A stretch of 64,000 bases of DNA from Oscillospiraceae bacterium (GCA_021205095.1 JAJPYE010000047.1:1-64000); one strand, 5' to 3'; positions 1 to 10,383 are shown, counted from the first letter of the stretch. Translations and numbers: made by a program. Notes: generated by a model from the letters alone, not told the origin.

Positions 1-1
1 C

Positions 2-124
2 CCCTGCACCCACCCCAGGCTTGATAAGGTGCTGGAGGCGGAGGCCCCCCTGGATGTGGACGCCCTGGTGGCGGAGGCCCTGGCCGGGCGGGAACAGGTA
101 AAGCTGGTTCCCGGAAGGGAGTGA
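2..124 (+). CDS. C-terminal fragment of an upstream CDS truncated by the window edge; product unknown
   Basis: Frame 2 is open from base 2 to TGA at 122-124 (...LDKVLEAEAPLDVDALVAEALAGREQVKLVPGRE*); overlaps the putative GTG/ATG starts of cinA. Confidence 0.45.
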   Translation, partial: PCTHPRLDKVLEAEAPLDVDALVAEALAGREQVKLVPGRE

Positions 125-129
125 TAAAA

Positions 130-1380
130 ATGAACTGCGAAATACTGTCCGTAGGCACGGAACTTCTGCTGGGAAACACCATCAACACCGACGCGGCCTC
201 CCTGTCCGATATGCTGGCCGGTCTCGGCATCAACGTGTTCTGGCGCTCCGTGGTGGGGGATAACCCTGGCCGTTTGGCAGAGAGCGTGGCCATCGCCCGG
301 AGCCGGGCCGACCTGATCATCACCACCGGCGGCCTTGGCCCCACCTATGACGATTTGACAAAGACCGTTCTGGCAGAATCCTTCGGCCTGCCCCTGGTGC
401 TGCACCAGGAGGAGGTGGCGGGGCTGAAATGCTGGTTTTCTACCCACGACCGGCCCTTTACGGAAAATAACCTCCAGCAGGCGTACCTGCCGGAGGGCTG
501 CACCGTGTTCCACAATGACTGGGGCACCGCCCCCGGCTGCGCCTTTGAGAAGGACGGGGTGCGGGTGATCATGCTCCCCGGCCCGCCCAGCGAGTGCCTG
601 CCCATGTTCCGCCACTGCGCCGTACCCTATTTAAAGACTCTGTCGGAGGAGACCATCGTCTCCCACCAGATCCGGGTGTTCGGCATGGGGGAGAGCGCGG
701 TGGAGGCCCGCCTCCGGGATAAAATGGAGAAAATGCGAAACCCCACCCTGGCTACTTACGCCAAGCAGGGGGACGTGATGCTCCGGGTCACGGCCAAGGC
801 CTCCAGCCATGAGGAAGCGGAGGCCATGTGCCTGCCGGTCGTCGAGGCGGTCAAAGGGGAGCTTGGTCAGGTGGTCTACGGGGTGGACGTGGAGAGCCTG
901 GAGGCACTGGTGCTGTCCCTGATGACGGAAAGAGGCCTGACCCTTTCGGCGGCGGAGAGCCTGACCGGGGGCCTGATTGGGGCGAAATTCACCGCCCTGC
1001 CGGGGGCCTCCGCCGTGTTCCGGGGCGGGGCCGTCACCTATTGCGACGAATGTAAGGCAGCCATGCTCCACATCGACCCGGAGCTGATTGCGACTCATGG
1101 AGCCGTCTCCTACGAGACGGCGGAGGCCATGGCTAAAGGCGTGCGGGCCGCTACCGGGTCTGACCTGGCCGTATCCGCCACTGGCCTCGCCGGGCCGGAT
1201 GGGGACGGAGTGAACCCCGTGGGAACAGTGTTTGTGGGTCTCGCTACAGCCGACCAGGTCTGGGTGCGCGAGCTTCACCTGGGCGCGGGCCGGGATCGGG
1301 TCCGTCTCCTGGCCGCCAACAACGCCTATGATATGCTGCGAAGATATTTAACCGGCCTGCCGGTTCTTATGGAGGAATAA
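130..1380 (+). CDS. cinA: CinA family competence/damage-inducible protein (nicotinamide-nucleotide amidase)
   Basis: MNCEILSVGTELLLGNTINTDA..., TTGGLGPTYDD and C-terminal AESLTGG/ATGLAGPDG motifs; ORF track start 121 (GTG), ATG at 130 more likely. Confidence 0.95.
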   Translation: MNCEILSVGTELLLGNTINTDAASLSDMLAGLGINVFWRSVVGDNPGRLAESVAIARSRADLIITTGGLGPTYDDLTKTVLAESFGLPLVLHQEEVAGLKCWFSTHDRPFTENNLQQAYLPEGCTVFHNDWGTAPGCAFEKDGVRVIMLPGPPSECLPMFRHCAVPYLKTLSEETIVSHQIRVFGMGESAVEARLRDKMEKMRNPTLATYAKQGDVMLRVTAKASSHEEAEAMCLPVVEAVKGELGQVVYGVDVESLEALVLSLMTERGLTLSAAESLTGGLIGAKFTALPGASAVFRGGAVTYCDECKAAMLHIDPELIATHGAVSYETAEAMAKGVRAATGSDLAVSATGLAGPDGDGVNPVGTVFVGLATADQVWVRELHLGAGRDRVRLLAANNAYDMLRRYLTGLPVLMEE

Positions 1381-1384
1381 CACT

Positions 1385-1939
1385 ATGACCTATACCATTG
1401 ACATCTGCGGCATGAAGCGGGAGCTGCCGGTTCTGCCGCTGAACGACACGCTTTCCATTGGGGCCTTCGTCATTTTCGGGGACGTGGAGCTTACGGAGCA
1501 TGGTGGGGCGGAGCTTTTGAAGCGGATGCCTGCCTGCGACTATATCATTGCCCCGGAGGCCAAGGCCATCCCTCTGGCCTATGAGATGAGCCGCCAGAGC
1601 GGGATCCCCTATCTTTTGGCCCGGAAGCAGGCCAAGGCGTATATGTCCGGCGTGTTCCAGGTGACGGTGCAGTCCATCACCACCGCCGGGGAGCAGACCC
1701 TGGTCATCGACGAGGCGGACGCCAGGGCCATGGCGGGCAAGCGCATTGTCATCCTGGACGACGTGATCTCCACCGGGGAGAGCCTGCGGGCGGTGGAGGA
1801 GCTTGTGAACCGTGCCGGGGGCAATATTGTGGCCAAAATGGCCATTCTGGCGGAGGGGGACGCCATCAACCGGCAGGACATCACCGTCCTGGCCCCTCTT
1901 CCTCTGTTTCACCCGGACGGAACGGCCTTGCAGGCTTAA
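1385..1939 (+). CDS. Phosphoribosyltransferase family protein (adenine-PRT-like)
   Basis: PRPP-binding motif RIVILDDVISTGESLRA; apt-like length. Confidence 0.85.
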   Translation: MTYTIDICGMKRELPVLPLNDTLSIGAFVIFGDVELTEHGGAELLKRMPACDYIIAPEAKAIPLAYEMSRQSGIPYLLARKQAKAYMSGVFQVTVQSITTAGEQTLVIDEADARAMAGKRIVILDDVISTGESLRAVEELVNRAGGNIVAKMAILAEGDAINRQDITVLAPLPLFHPDGTALQA

Positions 1940-1967
1940 GGCCTGCTTTGAAAATAGCGGTATGATG

Positions 1968-2008
1968 ACGGCGGGAGCTTTTTGACCTTCAAAAAGCTCC
2001 CGCCGTTT
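1968..2008. terminator. Bidirectional intrinsic terminator between convergent genes
   Basis: ACGGCGGGAGCTTTTTGA-cc-TTCAAAAAGCTCCCGCCGT perfect inverted repeat. Confidence 0.8.
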
Positions 2009-2030
2009 GGTTGTGCCGATTTCTTACAGT

Positions 2031-2984
2031 TTAATTCACCACGCGGATCGGATTTCCGGCGGCGAAAGCCTGGACGTTTTCTGCGGTCATGTCCATAATA
2101 CGCTGGCGGGCCTCGGTGGCGGCCCAGCTTATGTGGGGGGTTATGAGGCAGTTTTTCGCCGTAAGAAGGGGATTATCCCCTCGGATGGGCTCGGTGGAGG
2201 CCACGTCCACCCCGGCGGCGGCAATTTTTCCGTTGTTCAGGGCCTCCGCCAGATCCTGCTCCACAATGAGCTGACCCCGGCTGTTGTTGATCAGGATGAC
2301 CCCGTCCTTCATTTGGGCGATGGTATCCCGGTTTATAATGCCCTTCGTCTCCGGCGTCAGGGGACAGTGGAGAGACACCACGTCCGAGCGGGCCAGCAGC
2401 TCCTCCAGAGATACATAGATCGAGGGATCCTGCTCCGCCCGGACGCTGCGGCTGCAGGCGATCACATTCATGCCCATGGCGGCGGCGATTTTCCCCGTGG
2501 CCTGGCCGATGTTGCCGTAGCCGATGATGCCCATGGTCTTCCCTGCCAGCTCCGTGATGGGATAGTCCCAGAAGCACCACTCCACGCTGCTCTCCCACCG
2601 GCCCTCATGGACGGCCCGATCGTGGTGGGCTACATGGCAGCACAGCTCCAGCAGCAGCGCAATGGCAAACTGGGCTACGGTAGCGGTGCCATAGGCGGGA
2701 ACGTTGGAGACGGGGATGCCCTTTTCCCTGGCATAGGCCGTGTCCACCACGTTATACCCGGTGGCGGTGACGGCGATATATTTCAAATTAGGGCAGCGAT
2801 CTATGACAGACCGGGTGATGAGGCATTTATTGGTGACGGCCACCTCCGCGTCCCCGATACGGCGAACGGTCTCCTCCTCCTGAAGGGTGCGGTCATACAC
2901 GGAGACCTGCCCCAGGGCTTCCAGGGCCTCCCAGTTCAGGTCGCCGGGGTTTAGGGTATAGCCGTCCAGCACAACGATTTTCAC
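2031..2984 (-). CDS. D-2-hydroxyacid dehydrogenase family protein
   Basis: Rossmann motif GIIGYGNIGQATGKIA, catalytic HISWAA; GTG start (VKIVVLDGYTLNPGDL) behind AGGAG. Confidence 0.9.
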   Translation of the reverse strand: MKIVVLDGYTLNPGDLNWEALEALGQVSVYDRTLQEEETVRRIGDAEVAVTNKCLITRSVIDRCPNLKYIAVTATGYNVVDTAYAREKGIPVSNVPAYGTATVAQFAIALLLELCCHVAHHDRAVHEGRWESSVEWCFWDYPITELAGKTMGIIGYGNIGQATGKIAAAMGMNVIACSRSVRAEQDPSIYVSLEELLARSDVVSLHCPLTPETKGIINRDTIAQMKDGVILINNSRGQLIVEQDLAEALNNGKIAAAGVDVASTEPIRGDNPLLTAKNCLITPHISWAATEARQRIMDMTAENVQAFAAGNPIRVVN

Positions 2985-2997
2985 AGGCGCTCCTTTC

Positions 2998-4797
2998 TCA
3001 TGCTCTGGCAAGGGCTTCCATTTCGTCGATCAGGGCGTCAAAGCGGGCCAGCGCCTGGTCTATCGGCTCCGCCGTGGCCATATCCACCCCTGCGTCCCGC
3101 AAAAGCTGGATGGGGGGCTTGGAGCAGCCGCCCTTCAAAAAGCCCAGATACCGATCCGCAGCCTCCGGCCCCTCGGATAAAATCTTTTCCGACAGGGCGA
3201 TGGCGGCGGCGTAGCCGGTGGCGTACTGATAGACGTAGTAATCGTAATAAAAATGGGGGATCCTGGCCCATTCCAGGCTGATCTCCTCGTCCATGACGAT
3301 GTCCGGCCCGAAGTATTCCCGGTTCAGATTTCCGTAAAGCTCACACAGGGCGTCCGCCGTCAGACTCTCGCCCCCCTGGGCAATGCGGTTGATCTCCAGC
3401 TCAAACTCCGCGAACATGGTCTGCCGGTAGAGGGTGGTGCGGAACTGCTCCAGGAAGTAGTTGATAAGATAGGCCCGCTCCCCCTTGTCCTCTGTGTGCT
3501 GAAGAAGATACTGCATCAGCAGGGCCTCGTTGCAGGTGGAGGCCACCTCCGCCACGAAGATGACGTAATTGGCATACGTCGCAGGCTGGTTCTGACAGGT
3601 CAGATAGGTGTGCATGGAGTGACCCATCTCGTGTATCAGGGTGAACACGTCGTTCAGCCGGCCCTGGAAATTCATCAGGATATAGGGGTGCATCCCGTAG
3701 CCCCCGGCGGAATAGGCCCCGCTGCGCTTGCCGGGATTTTCATATACGTCCACCCAACGCTGGGCCAGACCCTGCCGGACGATGGCGCAGTAGTCCTCCC
3801 CCAGGGGGGCCAGGGCCTTCAAAATCAGATCACAGGCCTCCTCATAGGTGAAGTGCATTTCCACCTCCCCTGTCATGGGAACGTACAGGTCATAGAAATG
3901 CAGCTCGTCCACCCCCAGCAGCTCCTTCCGCAGGCGGGTGTATTTGTGCATGGCGGGAAAATTGCGGTGAACGGCGTCGATGAGGTTTGTATATACCTCC
4001 ACCGGCACCTCCGTCTCGTCCAGGGCGGCGTCCAGAGTGGAGGGATATTTCCGGGCGGTGGCAAAGAATTTGAGCTGGACGGTCTGGGCGGACAGAATGG
4101 CGGCGCAGGTGTTGCGGTACTGGCCGTACACCCCGTAGAGGGACTGGAAGGCGGACTGCCGCAGGGTTCGATCCTGGCTCTCCATCAGAGGGATGAAGGT
4201 GCCGTGGGTGACGGGGTGGGCCTGGCCCTGGCCGTCTGTCGCGTCCGGGAAGGTCAGGTCGGCGTCCGCGAACAGGGAATAGATGTTGTCCGGCTGGATG
4301 GCAAGATCCCCGGCCCCGGCCAGCAGGGCCTCCTCCGCCGGGGAAAGAAAGTGCGCTCTCCGGCGCAGGACGCTGTCCAGGCTCCGGCGGTACTGCTCCA
4401 GACCGGGGGCGGCCTGATAAAAGCCTTCCAGTGTCTCCGGCTCTATGCTCATAAGCTCCGGCACAAACCAGGCGCAGGCCCCGCTCAGGGCAACGCCCAG
4501 AGAGGCGGTCTGGCCGGACAGACTTTGATACCGGCTGACGCGGGTGTCCTCGTCGGCTTTTCGCTGGACGTAGGTAAAGAGCTTTCCCATGGCAACGTCG
4601 ATGTCGTCCTCCAGCCGCAGGAAGGCCAGAAGCTCCTCTGCGGACTGACTGATTTTACCCTGAAAGGCCGCAAGCTGGGCCGGATATGCCTTGGCCTCCT
4701 CCAGCGCCGCCAGAAATTCTTCATCACTGGGAAATATTCCCGTCAAGTCCCACTTATACTCTGCCGGTATCTCCTCTCTCGCCTGATACTGCTTCAT
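2998..4797 (-). CDS. pepF: Oligoendopeptidase F (M3 family metallopeptidase)
   Basis: HEMGHSMHTY zinc motif; ~599 aa; M3B architecture. Confidence 0.95.
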   Translation of the reverse strand: MKQYQAREEIPAEYKWDLTGIFPSDEEFLAALEEAKAYPAQLAAFQGKISQSAEELLAFLRLEDDIDVAMGKLFTYVQRKADEDTRVSRYQSLSGQTASLGVALSGACAWFVPELMSIEPETLEGFYQAAPGLEQYRRSLDSVLRRRAHFLSPAEEALLAGAGDLAIQPDNIYSLFADADLTFPDATDGQGQAHPVTHGTFIPLMESQDRTLRQSAFQSLYGVYGQYRNTCAAILSAQTVQLKFFATARKYPSTLDAALDETEVPVEVYTNLIDAVHRNFPAMHKYTRLRKELLGVDELHFYDLYVPMTGEVEMHFTYEEACDLILKALAPLGEDYCAIVRQGLAQRWVDVYENPGKRSGAYSAGGYGMHPYILMNFQGRLNDVFTLIHEMGHSMHTYLTCQNQPATYANYVIFVAEVASTCNEALLMQYLLQHTEDKGERAYLINYFLEQFRTTLYRQTMFAEFELEINRIAQGGESLTADALCELYGNLNREYFGPDIVMDEEISLEWARIPHFYYDYYVYQYATGYAAAIALSEKILSEGPEAADRYLGFLKGGCSKPPIQLLRDAGVDMATAEPIDQALARFDALIDEMEALARA

Positions 4798-4906
4798 GGT
4801 TCGTTATACCTCCTGGTTCCTGTAAATCTGTGTTCATCATAAGACCGCAAATATTTCCTGTCAAGGGAAAACGGCGGTTTTCTGTCCCGGCCCGTCCGCA
4901 AAATCA

Positions 4907-4941
4907 AAAACGGACAGCCCGTTCAAGCGGCTGTCCGTTTT
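4907..4941 (-). terminator. Intrinsic terminator downstream of the VanX-type dipeptidase gene
   Basis: AAAACGGACAGCC...GGCTGTCCGTTTT inverted repeat. Confidence 0.7.
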
Positions 4942-5035
4942 GGCAGGGAAAAACGCGGCTGCGTCCTGGGCCATGGAAAATAAATATTTTCATGGGAGAG
5001 CGGTTCGCGACCCTGCGCGGCTTCTGAGGAAGGGG

Positions 5036-5683
5036 TTATCGAATGGGGAAATCAAAGTATGTGTCCGGGTACGGCTCAGGGGCGATGTTGAAATGCCACC
5101 ACTCGGTGGGGAAGGGTTCAAAGCCGCTGGACAGCATGGCGTTGCGCAGGGTGTCCCGGTTTTTCCGCTGGGCGGGGGTGAGGTTCGGGTAATCCGGCCA
5201 GCTCCGCTGATCCATGAAGTCGAAGATGGAACCCATATCCAGCTCCTGGTGGGTTTCCATGTCCACCAGTGTCAGGTCTACCGCCGTCCCCCGCGTGTGG
5301 GCGGATTTTCGGTCGATGTAGCCCTCATCGAACATTTTCAGCTTTTCAAGATGGGGGTAATGGACGGGCTTGCGGCGCTGGTCTTCTCCGTCCTCCCCCC
5401 AGCGGCAGAAATCGTCCACCGCCCGCTGGGGGCGGAAAGCGTCGTAGACCTTCAAAATATACCCTTGCGGGCGCAGGAGGTTTGCCGCTCGCACGCAGCC
5501 CTCCGCCACCTGGCGGGAGGCCACTACCAGAGGCCGCTCATATCCCGCGATGGGACGGCCTATGAAGTTGTCCGTTCCCGCGTATTTCGCGTCGATGATG
5601 CAGTCCTCGATCCATTCGTCTAGGTATACAAATCCCTCCGGCAGCTCCCGCGCCTTGGGAATGCAGACTGTGCTGATATTCAA
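5036..5683 (-). CDS. D-alanyl-D-alanine dipeptidase, VanX/DdpX-type (M15D)
   Basis: YDAFRPQRAV, SAHTRGTAVDLTLVD, EWWHFN metallopeptidase motifs. Confidence 0.9.
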   Translation of the reverse strand: MNISTVCIPKARELPEGFVYLDEWIEDCIIDAKYAGTDNFIGRPIAGYERPLVVASRQVAEGCVRAANLLRPQGYILKVYDAFRPQRAVDDFCRWGEDGEDQRRKPVHYPHLEKLKMFDEGYIDRKSAHTRGTAVDLTLVDMETHQELDMGSIFDFMDQRSWPDYPNLTPAQRKNRDTLRNAMLSSGFEPFPTEWWHFNIAPEPYPDTYFDFPIR

Positions 5684-5695
5684 TGCTATGTCTCC

Positions 5696-5733
5696 TTAAA
5701 AGAGGGGCTGCATTGTCTGATACAGCCCCAGGG
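5696..5733 (-). terminator. Intrinsic terminator downstream of the DUF819 gene
   Basis: On minus strand GGGGCTGTATCAGACAATGCAGCCCC followed by TCTTTT. Confidence 0.7.
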
Positions 5734-5748
5734 GTATCGTTTGCGTGC

Positions 5749-6990
5749 TTATCCTGCGCCCAGGATGATGCCAACAATGGTGCCGAGGTAGTTGCCGACC
5801 ACATAGCCCAGCACGCCGCAGAGCATAGCGGGGCCGACAAGGGCCGTCCAGCCCTGGGAGATGGCCATGCCCGCTGCCGTGGTGGGGCCGCCGATATTGG
5901 CGTTGGAGGCGATGATGGCGTCCTCCAGGTTGAACTTGAAGATCTTGGCGGAGATGAAGCAGAAGAGCATATTCACCACCACCATGATGAGGGTGAACAC
6001 CAGCAGCAGAGGCGCCTCGGTGACGACGGTGTAGATGCTGGCGGGAACGCCGATGACGAACAGGAACAGGTAAATCAGATAGGTGCCGATCTCCTGAGAG
6101 CCGTGGAGCTTCTCCACCGGCTTGGAGAAGAAGGTGGCCACGATAACGGAGATGGTGGTGATCCACACATACTGGCTGCCAAAGAACTTACCCACGAAGT
6201 CCATGAACGCGCCAGGATCCTCCGGCACCAGGGCGGAGAACAGCCCCGCGATGATCTGGGAGACCCAAACCACGGCCACGGCATAGGCCAGGTTTATGGC
6301 GATGTCCTTCAGGGAAATGTCCTTCCGATTCCAGAACGCCGCAGCCTGGGTCTGGGCGGCCTCCTTGCTGACACCGGCCTCCACTTCGTCAATGTGGGGG
6401 TGCTTGAACCTGCTGCGGAAAAACCGCATACCCGCAAAGGCGATCAGCACGAAGAAGTACAGCGCCATCAGCAGGTTGTCCGCCACAGTGGCGGAGGCGG
6501 TATAGGCGTTATTGAACTGAGAGGCCATGGCCGCGAAGTTCACGCCGCCGCCGATGTAGGAGCCGGTCATCATGGCGGCCACGCCCGCAAGGCCCTCTGC
6601 GTCGCCGAAGGGGCCGCGCAGCAGGAAGTAGGCGAGAAATGCGCCCACAACGGTGCCTACCGCGCCGATGAGGAAGATGACCAGCATACGGCCCGTCTCC
6701 TTCCAGATCCGCTTCAGGTTGCACTGCAGCAGCAGCAGCGGGATGCCAATGGGTACCACGATGCCCCAGACCACGTCGTCATACAGGGGGCAGCTTGTGG
6801 GGATAATGCCAATGTTGGCCATGAGCATGGCCAGGATCAGCGCGATGATCGCGCCGGAGATCTTGGAGGCCCAGTTATACTTCTGCTCCAGCCAGATGGA
6901 AAAGGCAACGGACAGGCACATCACGGCCAGAAGGCCGATGGTGTTGTCCGCCTGGATCAGAGGATGGCCCAAAATCGCTTCGAATAACAT
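5749..6990 (-). CDS. DUF819 family integral membrane protein (YjcL-like)
   Basis: Multi-TM protein with DUF819-like GASNANIGGPTTA region; ATG at 6990 preceded by AAGGGAGG. Confidence 0.8.
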   Translation of the reverse strand: MLFEAILGHPLIQADNTIGLLAVMCLSVAFSIWLEQKYNWASKISGAIIALILAMLMANIGIIPTSCPLYDDVVWGIVVPIGIPLLLLQCNLKRIWKETGRMLVIFLIGAVGTVVGAFLAYFLLRGPFGDAEGLAGVAAMMTGSYIGGGVNFAAMASQFNNAYTASATVADNLLMALYFFVLIAFAGMRFFRSRFKHPHIDEVEAGVSKEAAQTQAAAFWNRKDISLKDIAINLAYAVAVVWVSQIIAGLFSALVPEDPGAFMDFVGKFFGSQYVWITTISVIVATFFSKPVEKLHGSQEIGTYLIYLFLFVIGVPASIYTVVTEAPLLLVFTLIMVVVNMLFCFISAKIFKFNLEDAIIASNANIGGPTTAAGMAISQGWTALVGPAMLCGVLGYVVGNYLGTIVGIILGAG

Positions 6991-7024
6991 ACGGTTGTCC
7001 TCCCTTAAGGTTGGTGTTAGCTTC

Positions 7025-7053
7025 ATTATAAGCGAATCTTGTTTTTAAATCAA
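7025..7053 (-). promoter_or_regulatory. Sigma-A-like promoter for the DUF819 gene
   Basis: Minus strand TTGATT (-35, 7048-7053) - 17 bp - TATAAT (-10, 7025-7030). Confidence 0.65.
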
Positions 7054-7213
7054 CAAAAAATTATAGATTTGGCAAAAAACTGCAAGTTTCACAAAGAAGC
7101 CAGCCAGGGAAGGAGGAAGAGTTGGAAAATTCTACCTATCAGCGTCTGCCCGAAAAAGCGGTATGACGGATGAAAAAACCGCCGCTCAGGCGTTGCGGAT
7201 ATGAATTCTGAGA

Positions 7214-7256
7214 TAAAAGCAGAGGCTGTACCCGTGTAGTACAGCCTCTGCTTTTA
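7214..7256. terminator. Bidirectional intrinsic terminator downstream of the HtrA-like protease gene
   Basis: AAAAGCAGAGGCTGTAC-ccgtgta-GTACAGCCTCTGCTTTT. Confidence 0.8.
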
Positions 7257-7288
7257 TTTATTATTTAAACCAGGCAGGCCCTTGCGTA

Positions 7289-8707
7289 TTACGCGTTGAT
7301 ACCCTCATTGCTGGGGGACGGAATTTGATTTTCCTGGGCTTGGGTGGGAAGCTCCTCATCGAACACCACGGTAATGGTGATATAGTCCTGGTTTCGATAA
7401 ACGGTCAGCTCGGCGCTGTCCCCGGCCCGGTACTGCTTCACCTGTTCCAGGAGGGCGGATTTGTCCAGCACCTCCGTGCCGTCGATAGCCACAATGATGT
7501 CCCCGGCCTGGATCCCGGCCTCCTGGGAGCAGCTCCCTGCCTCCACGGCGTAGACGTAGACCCCCTGCACCATGCCGTAATACATGGCCACGCTGGGGGA
7601 CACGGTGGTCAGCGTCAGACCCAGATAGGCCTTGCCGGACACATAGCCGTTGGTGATCAGCTCATTCGCGATAGAGGCGGCGTCGGTAATGGGGATGGCA
7701 AAGCCCAGGCCCTCTACCCCGTCGTCGGAATACTTGGCGGTGACGATGCCCACCACCTGCCCATAGATGTTGTATACCGGCCCGCCGGAGTTGCCGCTGT
7801 TCACCGCCGCGTCAATCTGGAACATATTGACGGTGATGTTCTCGTCGGTGGTGATGAGCCGGTCAAGGGCGGACACAATGCCGTAGGTCATGGTATAGGT
7901 CAGCTCCCCCAGGGGATTTCCCACGGCGTAGATGGTCTGGCCCACGGCCAGGGCGTCCGAATCTCCCAGGGCGGCGGCGTTCAGGCCCTCCGCCTCGATT
8001 TTCAGCACCGCCAGGTCGCTGTCCGATTCCACGCCGGTTACGGTCGCCGTGTAGGTCTCCCCATCGTGAAGCATGACGTTGATGGTGTAGCTTCCGGCAT
8101 AGGCGGACTCGATGACGTGATAGTTCGTCAGGATATAGCCGTCTTCGCTTAAAATAATGCCGGAGCCGGCCACGCTGGTGGAGCTGGCCTGGCCGAAAAC
8201 GTTATATTGGTCGATAGAGGTGGAGATGCCCACCACCTGTTCGCAGGCCAGCAGGTATATCTCTTCTGCCGTGTATGTTTCCGCCGCCTCGTCCGCCTCC
8301 TGAATGGTGAGGGGCAGGGATTCCGTGGCGGCAGCCTGAGCAGACTGCACCTCTGCATAGAGATCCGACGCCTCCTCCTCGGCGGGTTCCGATGCTTCGG
8401 CCAGCCGGTTTTGCAGGAAGAAATACATGGCCCCGACGCCTGCAATCCCGGCCACCAGGATGCACACCAGGCATATGACGATAACGGCCCCCAGGCCGAT
8501 ATTTTTGTTCTTCCGCTTGTGCCTCCAGTTGGCCTGACTGTTATAGCTCTGGGCCGGATTATAGCCGTAGGAGGTATGCCCCTCCGAGGTGGTGTAATAG
8601 GCGTCGCGGTAGACGGAGGAGGACTCCTCCGATTCAAAAGAGCGATCGTATTTTTCGTTGCTCAAGTTTTTACGTCCCCCAAACGCAAGTCCAATGTGGT
8701 GATACAA
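7289..8707 (-). CDS. HtrA/DegP-like S1C serine protease with PDZ domain, membrane-anchored
   Basis: GSGIILSEDGYILTNYHVI, DAAVNSGNSGGPVYN catalytic Ser, C-terminal PDZ (AGIQAGDIIVAIDGTEV); N-terminal TM. Confidence 0.92.
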   Translation of the reverse strand: MYHHIGLAFGGRKNLSNEKYDRSFESEESSSVYRDAYYTTSEGHTSYGYNPAQSYNSQANWRHKRKNKNIGLGAVIVICLVCILVAGIAGVGAMYFFLQNRLAEASEPAEEEASDLYAEVQSAQAAATESLPLTIQEADEAAETYTAEEIYLLACEQVVGISTSIDQYNVFGQASSTSVAGSGIILSEDGYILTNYHVIESAYAGSYTINVMLHDGETYTATVTGVESDSDLAVLKIEAEGLNAAALGDSDALAVGQTIYAVGNPLGELTYTMTYGIVSALDRLITTDENITVNMFQIDAAVNSGNSGGPVYNIYGQVVGIVTAKYSDDGVEGLGFAIPITDAASIANELITNGYVSGKAYLGLTLTTVSPSVAMYYGMVQGVYVYAVEAGSCSQEAGIQAGDIIVAIDGTEVLDKSALLEQVKQYRAGDSAELTVYRNQDYITITVVFDEELPTQAQENQIPSPSNEGINA

Positions 8708-8866
8708 TATTGTTAATTCTTGTTAATCGTCGTATATAGCATATGGTACCGAATACTTATTACAGAAATATTAACAGTTTGAAAACCTACCGTCAACAGT
8801 TTTTCCCAATTTTTGCCGAAAAAAGTGAAAGAAGGGCTGTTAGGGGAAATTTTTTTCCCACCCCGC

Positions 8867-8894
8867 TTGCAAAGCGCCGTGAATATGCTATAAT
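8867..8894 (+). promoter_or_regulatory. Sigma-A-like promoter for the MATE transporter gene
   Basis: TTGCAA (8867-8872) - 16 bp - TATAAT (8889-8894). Confidence 0.65.
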
Positions 8895-8980
8895 TGTGTG
8901 CGCAACAGATAACTGTTTTGTATCATAAAATAGAATATGTTTATCACTGTACCCCGCCCCGGCGGGAGAAGGAGGTATTT

Positions 8981-10315
8981 ATGCAGGATTTAACTGAGGG
9001 CCGGTCCCTGAAGGTGCTGTGGGCCTTTTCCATTCCCCTGCTGCTGTCTACTGCGTTCCAGCAGCTTTACAACATTGCGGACAGCGTCATCGTGGGGCGG
9101 TTCACCGGCTCTGTGGGTCTGGCAGCCGTGGGGGCCGCCTATCCCATCACCCTGTTTTTCATCGCCTGCGCCACGGGAGCCAGCATGGGCTGCTCGGTGA
9201 TCATTGGTCAGATATACGGCGCAAAGGACTGGAAAAAGCTGAAAAGCGCGGCCTCCACCGCCCTCATCTCCATGACCGCCCTGGGGGTTCTCCTGGCGGT
9301 GCTGGGGGTGTGCCTGGCCGGGCCGCTGATGACTTTGCTGAACGCCAACGACACCATTTTTGCCGATGCGAAAAGCTATCTTTCCATTTATTCTCTCGGC
9401 GTGCTGTTTATGATGGCCTATAACACCGCCTCCTCCATCTTCACCGGCATGGGGGACTCCAAAAGGCCCCTGTATTTCCTCCTGTTTTCCAGCGTGCTGA
9501 ACGTGGTGCTGGACATCATTGCCGTCGGCCCCCTGAGCATGGGGGTGGCCGGAGCTGCCTGGGCCACCACTGTCAGCCAGGCCGTGGCCGCCGTCCTGTC
9601 CACCATCCTGGCCCTCCGCCGGGTGGGACAGTTGGAGACGGCGGAGAAGGCTCCCCTGTTTGACGGGGCGCTTTTAAAGCAGATGTGCCGCCTGGCCCTG
9701 CCCAGCATTTTCCAGCAGGGCTGCGTGGCTTTGACCCACACCATTTTGCAGAGCCTGGTGAACACCTTCGACGTGGCGGTTATCGCCGGGTATGAGGCCG
9801 CCTCCAAGCTCCACAACTTCGCCTACATGAGCTTTAACACCATGGGTACCGCCCTTTCCAGCTTCACAGCCCAGTGCTGGGGCGCGGGCAAACGCAAGCG
9901 CATCAAGGAGGGCTTCTGGGTCTCCACAGGCATATGCTTTGCCCTGACCATGGTGGTCATCGCCGTCTTCCAGATCTTCCCCAAGACCCTGATCGGCCTG
10001 TTCGTGGACGCGGACGCGGAGGCCCAGGTCATCGAGGTGGGAGTCAACTACCTGCGCATCATCTCCCCGGTGTACACCGTCATCTGCTTTATCATCACCA
10101 CCGGCGGCCTGCTCCGGGGTCTGGGAAAGAGCATGACCTTCTTCGTGGAGACCGTGGCGGAGTTCACCGTCCGCGTGGTCATGTGCTTTGTGCTGACCAG
10201 CGTCCTCGCAAGCTATACGGGCCTGATGTGGGCCTGGTACTTCGGCTCCTCCGTGGGCTTCATCCTGTGCATGATCCTTTACATTCGGCAGAAGAACACG
10301 CTGCTGAAGGAATAA
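8981..10315 (+). CDS. MATE family efflux transporter
   Basis: MQDLTEGRSLKVLWAFSIPLLLSTAFQQLYNIADSVIVGRF typical MATE N-terminus; ATG at 8981 preceded by GAAGGAGG; the longer ORF start at 8894 overlaps the -10 box. Confidence 0.95.
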   Translation: MQDLTEGRSLKVLWAFSIPLLLSTAFQQLYNIADSVIVGRFTGSVGLAAVGAAYPITLFFIACATGASMGCSVIIGQIYGAKDWKKLKSAASTALISMTALGVLLAVLGVCLAGPLMTLLNANDTIFADAKSYLSIYSLGVLFMMAYNTASSIFTGMGDSKRPLYFLLFSSVLNVVLDIIAVGPLSMGVAGAAWATTVSQAVAAVLSTILALRRVGQLETAEKAPLFDGALLKQMCRLALPSIFQQGCVALTHTILQSLVNTFDVAVIAGYEAASKLHNFAYMSFNTMGTALSSFTAQCWGAGKRKRIKEGFWVSTGICFALTMVVIAVFQIFPKTLIGLFVDADAEAQVIEVGVNYLRIISPVYTVICFIITTGGLLRGLGKSMTFFVETVAEFTVRVVMCFVLTSVLASYTGLMWAWYFGSSVGFILCMILYIRQKNTLLKE

Positions 10316-10383
10316 ATGAAGTTTTCCTGTTAAGGAGATTTTTTAACAGGGATGCGGCGTCGGCTGTGATTTCCGCCGACAAA

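Noticed and set aside
2031-5683. D-2-hydroxyacid dehydrogenase plus VanX-type dipeptidase resembling a vanH...vanX glycopeptide-resistance cluster
   Set aside because: No D-Ala-D-Lac ligase (vanA-type) or vanRS in the region, pepF lies between, and each gene is a common housekeeping family member.
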